From contig SAAJ01000019.1 in NCBI GenBank assembly GCA_009929485.1, positions 1-56,041 on the forward strand: a DNA stretch of 56,041 nt, given 5' to 3'. The notes below the pieces were generated by a model. That model searched no databases. It had not been told where the DNA came from and saw only the letters and a program-made list of their open reading frames with translations. Positions within the stretch are counted from its first letter, which is position 1. Every line of letters begins with the position of its first letter. Positions 45,384-54,258 of the stretch are shown in pieces. The position numbers were made by a program, and so were the translations under genes. The DNA is from Negativicutes bacterium. GTDB taxonomy: Bacteria; Bacillota; Negativicutes; Anaeromusales; Anaeromusaceae.

Positions 45384-45602
45384 ATGGAGTAAAGGGAGGG
45401 CTACGAGGAACGGCATTATATTTGAGGAGATTGCCGCGCTGGCGCTCGCAATGACAATAAGCGTCAGCCCTAATACTTATACGCTCCAGCTTTTCTCTGT
45501 TACTTTTTCCATGTCCCATTTTCTCTCTTACGTTCCCTCCATCTACTCCCTTTACTCCTGTTCAAATGCCGTACCCCGTTCCTCGCCCGCGACTCTTGTT
45601 CA
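45370..45602. repeat. Composite repeat block between bioF and bioD
   Basis: Plus copy at 45370-45405, starting inside the bioF coding sequence; half of the GAGATTGCCGCG repeat at 45427-45456; minus copies at 45530-45565 and 45571-45602. The plus and minus copies can pair to a stem of about 36 bases. It occupies the 257-base gap 45384-45640, so bioD may need its own promoter. Confidence 0.85.
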
Positions 45603-45640
45603 CACCTTGTCTCAAAATCTGCATCCAGGAGGTTTTACAT

Positions 45641-46366
45641 ATGAAAGGATTTTTTATTACCGCTACAGGCACCGATGTCGGTAAAACGGTAGTCACTGCC
45701 GCTCTGACCTGCGCGCTGCGTCAGCAAGGCTTTTCTGTAGGCGTAGCCAAACCGGCCGCATCCGGCGCGATCCGCCAAGCTGACGGCTCGCTGCGCTCGG
45801 AGGACGCCAGCCTTTTAATGGCTGCCGCTGGTTTAGATGAAAGCTGGCGTGATACCGTCAACCCCTATTGCTTGGCTGCCGCCCTGGCGCCAGCCACCGC
45901 AGCAGAACTGGAACAGGTTACGATTCATCCGGAAGTACTGCTTGATCGCATCGGTAAAGTAGCCGCCGCCCATGACCTGGTTTTGGTAGAAGGCGCAGGC
46001 GGTCTAACTACGCCTCTGCACGAAGAATATTTGATCTGCGATCTGGCTAAAGCCTTGCAGCTGCCCTTGCTGATCGTAGCACAAGCCTCTTTAGGCAGTG
46101 TAAACACGGCCTTGCTTACCGTCGCCTATGCCAAAAGCCAAGGCCTCAAGCCGGCAGCGCTGTTGCTAAATCGTTGGCCTGCTCAACCAGGCATCCTGGA
46201 AGAAAGCACCGTAGCGTACATGAAGCGCTTAACCGGCCTGCCCGTCTGGTCCTTCCTGCCGGACATTCCGGGCCTAAACATGGCCGACACTTCCCTAGGC
46301 GAGCTGCCCCAACTGGCCCCAGCTTCCTTTAACCTAGAGGCCTTGCTTCCTTATTTGGAGGGATAA
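45641..46366 (+). CDS. Dethiobiotin synthetase
   Basis: ATP-dependent enzyme of 241 residues that closes the ureido ring of dethiobiotin. The P loop ATGTDVGKTVV (Lys15), the KPAASG segment, the LVLVEGAGGLTTPL motif (catalytic Glu) and the base-binding region LLLNRW are intact. AGGAGG precedes the ATG at 45641. It is separated from bioF by a repeat block. bioA and bioB are not in the window. Confidence 0.94.
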   Translation: MKGFFITATGTDVGKTVVTAALTCALRQQGFSVGVAKPAASGAIRQADGSLRSEDASLLMAAAGLDESWRDTVNPYCLAAALAPATAAELEQVTIHPEVLLDRIGKVAAAHDLVLVEGAGGLTTPLHEEYLICDLAKALQLPLLIVAQASLGSVNTALLTVAYAKSQGLKPAALLLNRWPAQPGILEESTVAYMKRLTGLPVWSFLPDIPGLNMADTSLGELPQLAPASFNLEALLPYLEG

Positions 46367-46371
46367 AATTT

Positions 46372-46418
46372 CCGTACCCTCTGACGTTCCCTCAGATTAC
46401 TCTGGTCACTCTTGTTAC
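46372..46418 (-). repeat. Degenerate repeat copy after bioD
   Basis: TACCCTCTGACGTTCCCTC and TCACTCTTGTTACG on the plus strand resemble a decayed minus-oriented copy. Unlike most copies, the purine-rich strand is opposite to the gene it follows. Confidence 0.55.
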
Positions 46419-46520
46419 GTTCCCAATTTATTATGGAAAATAAATTAATCCGCAGCAGGATTTGTTGTAACCTATAGAGAATTTTTGCTCAGTGAGAAAA
46501 AGAAGCTCAGGAGTGAATCC

Positions 46521-46940
46521 ATGGAAAGCATGCTGTTTATGGTCCATCATACCGACGATCTGCCTCTTATCCGGCAGCAGTTGCAAAAATTACTGCAAAA
46601 TTTACTAGGATTGCAAAGCGCGTTATTCGAAGTAGCAGTCAATGAAGCTTTGAAAAATGCTCTGCGCAGCAGCACCCAGACTTATGGCGAACCCCTGGTG
46701 CGCATTCGCGTATCCCTCTTAGGGCAAGCTTATATCTCCGTGCGAATTCTCGATTACGGCGATGGGTTTCCAGGAAACACCATTTTACGCAGTCTGCCCC
46801 CGAAAACTCCCTTTGAGAGCATTCCTGCGGATCTCCCCGAAGACAACATGAGCCTTCATTTAATGCGCGCCGCTACCGACCATTTAACCTTTAACCACCT
46901 AGGAAATGAAATATTAATGATCAAGCACTTGCCAAATTAG
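46521..46940 (+). CDS. RsbW-like ATPase (GHKL fold), possible anti-sigma kinase
   Basis: Soluble protein of 139 residues with a stand-alone histidine-kinase-type ATPase domain: N box FEVAVNEALKNAL, G1 motif DYGDGFPG, and a second glycine-poor lid (EDNMSLHLMRAATDHL). This is the size and layout of the HATPase_c_2 family, which includes anti-sigma factors RsbW and SpoIIAB and partner domains of phosphatase switches. No sigma factor or anti-anti-sigma gene lies next to it. AGGAG is seven bases before the ATG at 46521; the earlier TTG has no ribosome site. Confidence 0.75.
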   Translation: MESMLFMVHHTDDLPLIRQQLQKLLQNLLGLQSALFEVAVNEALKNALRSSTQTYGEPLVRIRVSLLGQAYISVRILDYGDGFPGNTILRSLPPKTPFESIPADLPEDNMSLHLMRAATDHLTFNHLGNEILMIKHLPN

Positions 46941-46947
46941 GCCATTT

Positions 46948-46983
46948 AACCGCTTTCTTTTCATAAGAGAAAGCGGTTTTTTT
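46948..46983 (+). terminator. Terminator after the RsbW-like gene
   Basis: Stem AACCGCTTTCT/AGAAAGCGGTT with a nine-base loop and a T run, eight bases after the stop. Confidence 0.92.
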
Positions 46984-47041
46984 CGCAAAAAGCCATTTCG
47001 CGTATCCGTCTCGTCGTGATCTTGAATAAGGAGGCTTTCCA

Positions 47042-49258
47042 ATGCGTCTATACTTGATTTTATCGCTTTTTCTTTGCTATCTTTTCGTTCTTCCCGCCAC
47101 CGCCGCCGCGGAACAACGCATTTTGGTATTGCAATCCTATCATCCCGGCTTTGTCTGGTCGGATCGCATCAACCAGGGCATTTTAGATACAATCCCACAC
47201 AATATCATTGTGCAAATCGAATACATGGACACCAAACGTCTCAATACGCCGGCTCATTTTGCCAATCTGAAACAATTCTGGAAGCAAAAATTCCAAGGGT
47301 TTCAGTATGACGCCGTGATTACAGTCGATGACGAAGCTCTTCTTTTCGCCAAAACCTATCGGCAATCGCTTTTCCCGGATGCGCCCATCGTCTTTTGCGG
47401 CGTCAACAACATTCTGCCGGAAAGTCATCTGCCTGCCGATAATGTCACTGGCATTATGGAAAGCGTGGATATTGCAGGTACGGTTGCCGTCGCTCAAAAA
47501 TTGCAGCCTCAAGCCAAAGAATTGCTTGTCGTCAGCGACCAAAGCCTCTTCGGACAACAAGCGCGGCAGATGCTAGAACAATCTTCAGATATACGAAACA
47601 GCCGCTTAACCATCACCTACCTGCACGACCTATCCCTACCGGATATTCTGACGCGTATTGCCGCAGCCTCTACTGACAGCATGGTTTTAAATCTTCCCTT
47701 CCACCGCGACGCGGCAGGCAAACAATACCAGTCCGATGAAGTCACCGCCCGCGTCAGCGCCGCCAGCAACGCGCCTGTTTATACTCTTTGGGAGCATGAT
47801 ATGGGACACGGCGTTGTCGGCGGCCATGTGCTCAGCGCTTACAATCAAGGACAGACAGCAGCAACTATGGCGCTGCAAATTCTCCAAGGCGCCCGCGCGT
47901 CCGACTTACCTATCATCACGGATCCTCCGCGCACCTATTTATTTGATTACCGCCAGTTGCAGCGCTTCCGCTTTGACGCGTCAGCGCTGCCGCCGGAAAG
48001 CGAATTCCTCCATAAGCCTTTGTCCTTTTACGAGCAATACCAATCGCTGGTACTGAGCACCTTTCTCGTTTTCGCCCTGCTGATTCTAGCGGTACTCACC
48101 CTCTGGCATCTCAATGTCAGCCGCCGCCGTGAGTTAGAAGCCGTACACAAGCTGGCTCTTGTCGTTGAAAGCAGCGATGACGCCATTATCAGCCGCAATC
48201 AGCAAGGAATTATTACCAGTTGGAACAGCGGCGCAATGCAACTCTTCGGCTACACAGCCGAAGAAGCCATCGGCCAGTCCATTCGCATCATCGTCCCAGA
48301 TGAGCTTCTGGAAGACTGGAACAAAAGCGTCGCCCAATTGGAGCAAGGAATCAAAGAAGAGCACAACAAGGGGCTGCGCCGCCACAAAGACGGGCATCTT
48401 TTAATGGTCCTCAAAACTGCTTCTCCCTTATATTCCCCCGAAGGCTACCCTATGGGCGCTTCTATTATTTATAAAGACATTTCGCAGCTAGAAACGGCCT
48501 ATGAGGAAATCCGCACCTTAAACAGCGAGTTGGAGGATCGCGTCGCCAAGCGCACCGCGGCGTTGGAAGCAGCCAATCAAGAATTAGAAGCCTTCAGCTA
48601 CTCTGTCTCGCACGATCTGCGCTCTCCCTTGCGCAGCATCGACGGCTTCAGCCTGGCTCTTTTGGAGGACTACAGCGAACACCTGGACGATACGGGCCGC
48701 GATTATTTGCAGCGTCTGCGCGGCGCCAGCCAGCGCATGGGACAGCTGATTGACGACATGCTTCACCTGGCGCGCATCAGCCGCACCCAAATGAATCTGG
48801 AAAAAGTGAACTTAAGCGAATTAGCGTTTCAAGTATTGACGGAACTCCAGCAGCAGGAGCCGCAGCGGCAGGTGGAAATCCGCATTGAGCCGTCTTTGAT
48901 GGTTTTGGGAGATATGCCGCTTTTGCGCATCGTCCTGGACAATCTTTTAGGAAACGCCTGGAAATTCACAGGTAAAACAACACAGCCAAGCATCGAATTC
49001 GGCTGCCGCCAGGATCAGGAGACCGGGGAGCTCGCTTTCTTTGTCCGTGATAACGGCGCTGGCTTTGATATGGCTTACGCCCATAAGCTTTTTGGCGTCT
49101 TCCAGCGTCTTCACCACGCCAAAGAGTTCAGCGGCACCGGCATCGGCCTGGCTACGGTCAACCGCATCATCCACCGCCATGGCGGACGTATCTGGGCGGA
49201 CAGCCAAGTCAATCAAGGAGCCACATTCTTCTTCACCATAGACACGGAAAGCAAGTGA
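47042..49258 (+). CDS. Sensor histidine kinase with ABC-substrate-binding-like sensor
   Basis: Kinase of 738 residues. A signal peptide is followed by a periplasmic part (about residues 24-330) that resembles the ABC_sub_bind family ([41 protein letters not shown]), a membrane helix ([19 protein letters not shown]), a PAS domain with IIYKDIS end, a coiled coil, the H box [16 protein letters not shown] box [12 protein letters not shown]1 RDNGAGFDM and G2 GTGIGLA. The cytoplasmic half resembles phytochrome-like kinases. No response regulator is adjacent. GGAGG precedes the ATG at 47042. The ligand is unknown. Confidence 0.9.
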   Translation: MRLYLILSLFLCYLFVLPATAAAEQRILVLQSYHPGFVWSDRINQGILDTIPHNIIVQIEYMDTKRLNTPAHFANLKQFWKQKFQGFQYDAVITVDDEALLFAKTYRQSLFPDAPIVFCGVNNILPESHLPADNVTGIMESVDIAGTVAVAQKLQPQAKELLVVSDQSLFGQQARQMLEQSSDIRNSRLTITYLHDLSLPDILTRIAAASTDSMVLNLPFHRDAAGKQYQSDEVTARVSAASNAPVYTLWEHDMGHGVVGGHVLSAYNQGQTAATMALQILQGARASDLPIITDPPRTYLFDYRQLQRFRFDASALPPESEFLHKPLSFYEQYQSLVLSTFLVFALLILAVLTLWHLNVSRRRELEAVHKLALVVESSDDAIISRNQQGIITSWNSGAMQLFGYTAEEAIGQSIRIIVPDELLEDWNKSVAQLEQGIKEEHNKGLRRHKDGHLLMVLKTASPLYSPEGYPMGASIIYKDISQLETAYEEIRTLNSELEDRVAKRTAALEAANQELEAFSYSVSHDLRSPLRSIDGFSLALLEDYSEHLDDTGRDYLQRLRGASQRMGQLIDDMLHLARISRTQMNLEKVNLSELAFQVLTELQQQEPQRQVEIRIEPSLMVLGDMPLLRIVLDNLLGNAWKFTGKTTQPSIEFGCRQDQETGELAFFVRDNGAGFDMAYAHKLFGVFQRLHHAKEFSGTGIGLATVNRIIHRHGGRIWADSQVNQGATFFFTIDTESK

Positions 49259-49317
49259 CCACTCCTGACATACATGATATAATGAATACGATTACGAAAG
49301 AAAAGAGGGATATCTCC

Positions 49318-49749
49318 ATGAAAAAAGCAACTATCGAAATGGATCGCGGCACCATTACTATTGAATTATTTGAAAAAGAGGCTCCCGGCACGGTAGCCAA
49401 TTTCACCAAACTCATCAGCGAAGGCTTTTACGACGGCCTGAGCTTCCACCGGGTCATCCCCGGCTTTGTCGCCCAAGGCGGTTGCCCCAACGGCAACGGC
49501 ACTGGCGGCCCTGGCTACACCATTCCCTGCGAAACCGCGGGCAATCCTAAAAAGCACGTACGCGGCGCATTATCCATGGCTCATCGCGGCCCCAACACCG
49601 GCGGCAGCCAATTCTTCATCGTTTACGAACCCCAGCCGCATCTGGACGGCTTGCATACCGTCTTCGGCCAAGTCATCGACGGCATGGACCTGGTAGATGA
49701 CATCGTCCCCGGCGACCGCATGAATAAAGTCACCGTTATCGAAGAGTAA
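49318..49749 (+). CDS. Peptidyl-prolyl cis-trans isomerase, cyclophilin type
   Basis: Cytoplasmic cyclophilin of 143 residues without signal peptide. Active-site stretches [32 protein letters not shown] and the late [15 protein letters not shown] are present (Arg in FHRV, Phe and Gln in the SQFF). It accelerates proline isomerisation in protein folding. AGAGGG precedes the ATG at 49318; an upstream extension overlapping the kinase stop is rejected. A TATAAT at 49278-49283, 17 bases behind GTGACC, gives it its own promoter. Confidence 0.95.
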   Translation: MKKATIEMDRGTITIELFEKEAPGTVANFTKLISEGFYDGLSFHRVIPGFVAQGGCPNGNGTGGPGYTIPCETAGNPKKHVRGALSMAHRGPNTGGSQFFIVYEPQPHLDGLHTVFGQVIDGMDLVDDIVPGDRMNKVTVIEE

Positions 49750-49790
49750 AACCCTACTTTACGACTATATATGTTCTTTCTGTTTTAAAA

Positions 49791-49954
49791 AAAGAAACCT
49801 ATGCTTTCAGGGACACGTTAGCAAGGCATACTATTTTTTGTCAGTCTAGGAAGAAAGCCGCAGGCATAGCAGCGCTATGCCGAGGTTTTCTGACGACGTC
49901 TGACCAAAAAAGATACGCGTTGCCGTGAGTTGTGCCTAAAGCAGAGGTTTCTTT
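49791..49954. repeat. Long imperfect palindrome upstream of the TauE/SafE gene
   Basis: Arms AAAGAAACCT and AGGTTTCTTT (49791-49800, 49945-49954) and inner TGCTTT/AAAGCA (49802-49807, 49938-49943), with GCATAGC-AGC-GCTATGC at the apex (49864-49880), all share the centre 49872. The whole 164 bases thus fold into one bulged hairpin. It ends just before the TauE/SafE ribosome binding site. It could be a MITE-like element, a structured leader or a small RNA. Confidence 0.75.
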
Positions 49955-49972
49955 AATTAAGGAGGCGCTTTT

Positions 49973-50737
49973 ATGGACTTCCCCAGCGGCGATCTCGTCG
50001 CCTTGCTGGTTGTGGCCGGCTTCTTCTCAGCTTTCGTCGACTCCGTCGTCGGCGGCGGCGGCCTTATTTCCTTGCCGGCACTGCTTTTAACCGGCCTTCC
50101 TCCGACTATGGCGCTAGGTACCAATAAGATGGCCAGCTGCATGGGCAGTTTGACCAGCAGCCTTTCTTTTTTGCGTTCCGGCAAAATCGATATGAAGCTG
50201 GTCAAGTATCTCTTCTGGCTTTCCCTTGTCGGCGCCGCCTGCGGCGTGGTCACGGTCCAGCAAATTCCCTCTCAGTTTCTGCGTCCGTTAGTGGTGGTGC
50301 TTCTGATCGGCGTCTCCATTTATACGATCTTTCGCAAAAATTGGGGCAGTGAAAACACCTACCGCGGCTTAACGCGACGCATGTTTATCCTGAGCTGCAT
50401 CGTCTCTTTTAGCATCGGTTTTTATGACGGCTTTTTCGGCCCTGGCGCTGGCTCGTTTTTCATGTTTGCCTTTTTAATGATCGGCTTTGATTTCGTCACC
50501 GCTGCAGGCAATGCCAGAGCGCTCAATTTTGCCAGCAACATCGCTTCGGTTATTATGTTTGCGCTGTACGGCTCCATTGCCTATGCGTATGCTTTGCCGA
50601 TGGGTATTGCCATGATCCTTGGCGCTTTAGCAGGTACGCGTCTAGCCATTCGCAAAGGAGCAGCCTATGTACGTCCGCTCTTTCTCAGCGTTTCCGCCGT
50701 CATGATCGGCAAACAAGTCTGGGACCTGCTGCACTGA
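49973..50737 (+). CDS. TauE/SafE family permease (sulfite/organosulfonate type)
   Basis: Membrane protein of 254 residues with about eight helices. The family duplication shows as FVDSVVGGGGLISLPALLLTGL in the first half and GFYDGFFGPGAGSFFMFAFLMIGFD in the second. ALGTNKMASCMGS is the typical helix-2 start. Family members export sulfite, sulfonates or small carboxylates; the substrate is not predictable. AAGGAGG precedes the ATG. Its leader carries the long palindrome at 49791-49954. Confidence 0.9.
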   Translation: MDFPSGDLVALLVVAGFFSAFVDSVVGGGGLISLPALLLTGLPPTMALGTNKMASCMGSLTSSLSFLRSGKIDMKLVKYLFWLSLVGAACGVVTVQQIPSQFLRPLVVVLLIGVSIYTIFRKNWGSENTYRGLTRRMFILSCIVSFSIGFYDGFFGPGAGSFFMFAFLMIGFDFVTAAGNARALNFASNIASVIMFALYGSIAYAYALPMGIAMILGALAGTRLAIRKGAAYVRPLFLSVSAVMIGKQVWDLLH

Positions 50738-50749
50738 GTACCGAGGACA

Positions 50750-50776
50750 CGAACAGGAGTCGCGGAAAGGTACGGC
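50750..50776 (+). repeat. Short repeat copy after the TauE/SafE gene
   Basis: CGAACAGGAGTCGCGG ... GGTACGG, a shortened or diverged purine-rich repeat in the gene's direction, 13 bases after the stop codon. Confidence 0.6.
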
Positions 50777-50799
50777 AGAGGGATACGGCGTAAAAAAAC

Positions 50800-50845
50800 A
50801 ACCCCGGCAAGCCTCTTATCAGAGGTCTGCCGGGGTTATTTTATA
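50800..50845. terminator. Bidirectional terminator between convergent genes
   Basis: Stem AACCCCGGCA(ag)CCTCT / AGAGG(tc)TGCCGGGGTT with loop TATC; T-rich on both sides (TTATTTTAT on plus, GTTTTTTT on minus). It ends the TauE/SafE gene and the secreted propeller operon. Confidence 0.9.
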
Positions 50846-50850
50846 GGTTT

Positions 50851-51759
50851 TTATTTAGCTACATGAGGGGTCATTTTATAGCGATAGACTTCGGAGATTT
50901 CCCGATCATATCCAGGATAAAGGCCTTTGCCCATGCCCAGAACAATGCGAGCGCCGCGGTTGAAATGTACCAGCAGTTCGCCAGTCTTGGGGTCTATGGT
51001 CAAGCCTTCAATTTCGCCCTGTTTCTTCACTTCGGTGAAGGTCTTTTCCAGAACTACGCTGGCATAGGACTTGTCGGTAATATTCACCCGGTAGAGGTGG
51101 TCCGGTTCGTCCAAATCGGCTGTGCCGTCATCGGCGGTCAGGTACAAATTGCCTTTCCAGTAGAAAACGCCCTGTACCCACTGAGGAACCGGTTGGAGAT
51201 GGACTTTACGCAGAAACTTGCCAGTGTCCAGGCTGTATTCATAGAGGTAGCGTCCGCTTTCCTCACCCACCCAGGAACACATCCACACACTGCGTTTATC
51301 CGGGTCTACGGTAATGCCGGAAACTTCTTCCTGGCCGCTGGAAGGCTCGAAACGGAAGGTCCGCTTCAACTTCAGCGTCTTAGCGTCATGAATGGCGATC
51401 TGAATGTCTTTGCCTACGCCGTCCATAAAGTTTTCAGCGCTGACAAAGATTTCTCCGTCAAAAACGTCTATGTCGCCAATATGATTGGAAGGAATGGAAT
51501 ATCCTTCCAAGGGCGTTTCGTTGGTCTGCAGCAAGTTTCCTTTTTTGTCGTATTTATAGAGAGCCTTGCTGCCGCTTACGTAGTAGAACTCGCCATCTGT
51601 GCAAACGCCTTGACGACCTTTGACTTCAAATGTTCCTACTAACGTATAGTCGTATTTAGGCAAAAACTCCGCATCCTTCACAGGCGCTTCCTTGGCCATG
51701 CCCACATTGGCCAGCAGTGAGACGCCCAGAGCGAGCGCCGCAATCCATGCTTTTTTCAT
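50851..51759 (-). CDS. Secreted beta-propeller-like protein of unknown function
   Basis: Exported protein of 302 residues with a signal peptide (AALALGVSLLANVGMAK). The mature part has repeating strands with D-G and Y-x-Y signatures (YYVSGSKALYKYDKKGNLL, SGITVDPDKRSVWMCSWVG, EIEGLTIDPKTGELLVHF), as in the six-bladed propellers of the SMP-30/NHL/YncE class. The ligands cannot be told. It lies 14 bases after a secreted glycerophosphodiester phosphodiesterase gene and has its own AAGGAGGAG site, so both are probably exported together to the periplasm. A strong terminator follows. Confidence 0.75.
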   Translation of the reverse strand: MKKAWIAALALGVSLLANVGMAKEAPVKDAEFLPKYDYTLVGTFEVKGRQGVCTDGEFYYVSGSKALYKYDKKGNLLQTNETPLEGYSIPSNHIGDIDVFDGEIFVSAENFMDGVGKDIQIAIHDAKTLKLKRTFRFEPSSGQEEVSGITVDPDKRSVWMCSWVGEESGRYLYEYSLDTGKFLRKVHLQPVPQWVQGVFYWKGNLYLTADDGTADLDEPDHLYRVNITDKSYASVVLEKTFTEVKKQGEIEGLTIDPKTGELLVHFNRGARIVLGMGKGLYPGYDREISEVYRYKMTPHVAK

Positions 51760-51773
51760 GTTCTTGCTCCTCC

Positions 51774-52925
51774 TTAGTGAGACGCGTCAGCGCCGCCTTT
51801 CGCTTTTTTCGCTTCCACCTTGTTAATGGCCGTGCCGGTAGAATACTTCATGTCTTTAGGAGCCAGCGTCGGCGCGGGAACCGCAATGCCTTTTTTAATC
51901 AGCACATCCCGCAGCACCCAGGGCTGGTCGCTGATGATGCCGTCTACGCCCATCGCCAGAAGCATTTCCATATCCTTCGGCGAATTCACCGTCCAGGGAA
52001 CCACTTTCATCCCTAACGCATGCGCTTCGTCAATCAAGTCCGGCGACAATTCTTTAAAGTACGGAGAAACTACGTCAGCGCCAATTTCCTTAGCCGCTTT
52101 TACATAGTCCCCTTTAAAGTCATTGATGTTCAAACCGCCTAAATGAGGCGACGGAGCCTTTTCGCCAAGGCGCAGGTACATACCGCTCTTGCCCCAGCTG
52201 GGCTGCTCGGAAGACAGCGCCACCAGCGTCAGTTCCGGCGCGATGGCTTTCATCGCCTTTAACGTGCGCCAGTCAAAGGACTGTATGGTCACGCGATCTT
52301 GCATGTTGTATTTTTTTACAACTTCATATACTTTTTCTACAAATACGTCCGGATCGGGCGTGTTTGTATAGTAAGGATCTTCCGGATCGGCATAGGATTT
52401 GGTTTCAATGTTGAAGATGACTTTTTTATTGCCGTACGCGTTGGCTAGCTCGAAAACCTGCTCTAACGTAGGCATCTGAGCGCCAGGTGTGGCTATCTGC
52501 GTTTTGCCGTGCAAGTCGTAGTAGCCGCCTGCTGCGGGATTCATTACACCCATGTCGTATTGCTGCACTTCCGCCAAATTCATCGTGCGGATATCTGGAG
52601 GATTTTGCTTGGGAGCATATTGTCCGTCCGGGCCTTTCGCCAGCATCCAGTTCATGACCGGATTGTGACTGATGACCAAACGGCCGTCTTTCGTCAGCTG
52701 CATATCCATTTCCAAGGTTGTAACACCCAGTTCCATGGCATACGCAAAAGCATAAAGCGTATTTTCCGCCCGTGCGTCCCGCCCGCCGCGGTGAGCCTGC
52801 AGATCAAAGCCGTTGACTACCGCTTTAGCCGCGACATCGGTTGCCGGCAAACCTGCCACCACAAATGCCGCCAGCGCACCGGTCAGCAAGAACCGTTTCC
52901 ATCCTTTTCCCATCATTCGTTTCAT
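51774..52925 (-). CDS. Secreted glycerophosphodiester phosphodiesterase
   Basis: Enzyme of 383 residues with a signal peptide (FLLTGALAAFVVAGLPATDVAA) and a GDPD barrel: LQAHRGGRDARAENTLYAFAYAMELGVTTLEMDMQLT contains the catalytic His, the Arg and the metal-binding Glu and Asp pair (in HRGG, ENT and LEMDMQLT), then SHNP, IETKS and the C-terminal VVPWTVNSP and DGIISDQPW. It would split glycerophosphodiesters to glycerol-3-phosphate and an alcohol outside the cytoplasm, a source of phosphate or glycerol. The ATG at 52925 lies four bases after GGAG. First gene of a two-gene operon. Confidence 0.9.
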   Translation of the reverse strand: MKRMMGKGWKRFLLTGALAAFVVAGLPATDVAAKAVVNGFDLQAHRGGRDARAENTLYAFAYAMELGVTTLEMDMQLTKDGRLVISHNPVMNWMLAKGPDGQYAPKQNPPDIRTMNLAEVQQYDMGVMNPAAGGYYDLHGKTQIATPGAQMPTLEQVFELANAYGNKKVIFNIETKSYADPEDPYYTNTPDPDVFVEKVYEVVKKYNMQDRVTIQSFDWRTLKAMKAIAPELTLVALSSEQPSWGKSGMYLRLGEKAPSPHLGGLNINDFKGDYVKAAKEIGADVVSPYFKELSPDLIDEAHALGMKVVPWTVNSPKDMEMLLAMGVDGIISDQPWVLRDVLIKKGIAVPAPTLAPKDMKYSTGTAINKVEAKKAKGGADASH

Positions 52926-53057
52926 CACACTCCTTATTTATTGTAGTATGTAAAGCAAAAAGTTGTTTTAATTATCTCACTGTTGCGACGATATCGCCAG
53001 AAGAAGACTTCTGGCATCTTTATCAGAATAATTCCTACTTTCTTGCGATAACATAAA

Positions 53058-53093
53058 AAGCGACCGCCTTCAGTATAGCAAAGCCGGTCGCTT
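53058..53093 (-). terminator. Terminator after the PHP phosphatase gene
   Basis: Stem AAGCGACCG/CGGTCGCTT with an 18-base loop; on the minus strand the second arm is followed by TTTTTATG. It lies between the PHP gene end and the phosphodiesterase operon start. Confidence 0.65.
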
Positions 53094-53149
53094 GGTTTGT
53101 AAACACCATGTTACGTTTTTGTTAGAACTCCCTTGCGGTCTGCAAGCAC

Positions 53150-53908
53150 TCATTCTTCAAAGCCTGCGGTCAGCTCTTGCCGCACCTTGCGCCGCGCATC
53201 CCGCCGCCTAGCCAGATGCTGCTCCAACCGCCCCCAGGAGGTATTGAGCACCTGCTCCTCCGGCACGCCGCAGCTGTGCAGCAGCTCCAAGGCGCCGGCA
53301 AATTCCCCCACCGATGCGGCAAAATGACTGTCCGTCCCCACCACTAAAGGCACGCCTCGTTCTTTAGCCAACGAAACCAGTCGCTTGCAAAAAGGTTTGC
53401 TGCCTTGACGGATATAGCTCAAAGAAGCGTTGTTTACTTCTAAGGCGCAGCCATAGCGCACCGCACCCTCCACAACCGCTTCGGGATTGATAAGAAACTC
53501 GTCATTTCCCGGATGCACAATGATGTCCACCCAGGGATTGGCCATCGCCGCCAGCATCGCCCGAGTATTGTCCGCTGTCGTCCCGGAGCGAATACAGCCG
53601 CCATGCAAGCCTGCCAATACAATATCCAGACGGTCCAAAATATCCGCTGGTACGTCCAGACCGCCTCGGCTGTCGATAATATTAGCCTCCACGCCGCGCA
53701 GCACCCGCACGCCTGCGATCTGCTGCGGCAACGCCGTCAGGTTCCAAAAGTGATAAAGATGAGCGCCCCCGGGCATCGCCGGTCCGTGGTCTGTCATGGC
53801 TATCCCTTCTAATCCTTTTTCCGCCGCTGCTTTAGCGTTTTCCATGATCGTACTGTATGCATGGCCGCTGGCCACCGTATGCGTATGCAAATCCATCAAA
53901 ATGCGCAT
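53150..53908 (-). CDS. PHP-domain phosphatase, YcdX-like
   Basis: Soluble metal enzyme of 252 residues. The PHP metal-binding motifs are in order: DLHTHT, SGHAYS, AMTDHGPAMPG, GVEANI, GLHGG, IVHPGNDE, EVNNAS, GTDSHFAAS. The motif set is that of the YcdX/tri-zinc phosphatase group rather than polymerase PHP domains. The ATG at 53908 follows AGAAGGAGG by six bases, so an earlier in-frame ATG is rejected. It has its own terminator and an adjacent repeat cluster upstream; no operon partner. Confidence 0.87.
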   Translation of the reverse strand: MRILMDLHTHTVASGHAYSTIMENAKAAAEKGLEGIAMTDHGPAMPGGAHLYHFWNLTALPQQIAGVRVLRGVEANIIDSRGGLDVPADILDRLDIVLAGLHGGCIRSGTTADNTRAMLAAMANPWVDIIVHPGNDEFLINPEAVVEGAVRYGCALEVNNASLSYIRQGSKPFCKRLVSLAKERGVPLVVGTDSHFAASVGEFAGALELLHSCGVPEEQVLNTSWGRLEQHLARRRDARRKVRQELTAGFEE

Positions 53909-54014
53909 AACCATCCTCCTTCTCATTGTCTCATTGCTTCTTACTTCATTTCCACAGCCGCCAGCAACCCTCCTGCTATAGTATGTTAAGATTCGGCGAA
54001 GAGAAACGTATAGT

Positions 54015-54244
54015 ATAAACAGGAGTAAAGGGAGTACTCGGAGGGTACGAAGCAGAAGTTCAATAAATAATGATAGGAAAGACTCTTACCTTTCAGCTAG
54101 AATCTCTCCTATCACAAGAATTATACATTATTAAATCAAACGACTTTCGCCGCAAACCTCCTGCGTCCCCTCCGGTTCTCGCAGCAACTCCTGTTCAATC
54201 CAACCCCGTCGAACCCTCCCTCTACTCCCTCTACTCTTGTTCAA
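54015..54244. repeat. Facing purine-rich repeats between the PHP and Hsp20 genes
   Basis: Plus copy at 54015-54050 and minus copies at 54151-54198 and 54209-54244. The last lies 15 bases after the Hsp20 stop, in the gene's direction. Between them (54051-54150) I see only AT-rich DNA, probably the PHP promoter region being at 53930-54000. Together they cover the 350-base gap 53909-54258. Confidence 0.8.
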
Positions 54245-54258
54245 AATTCGTATTCTCT

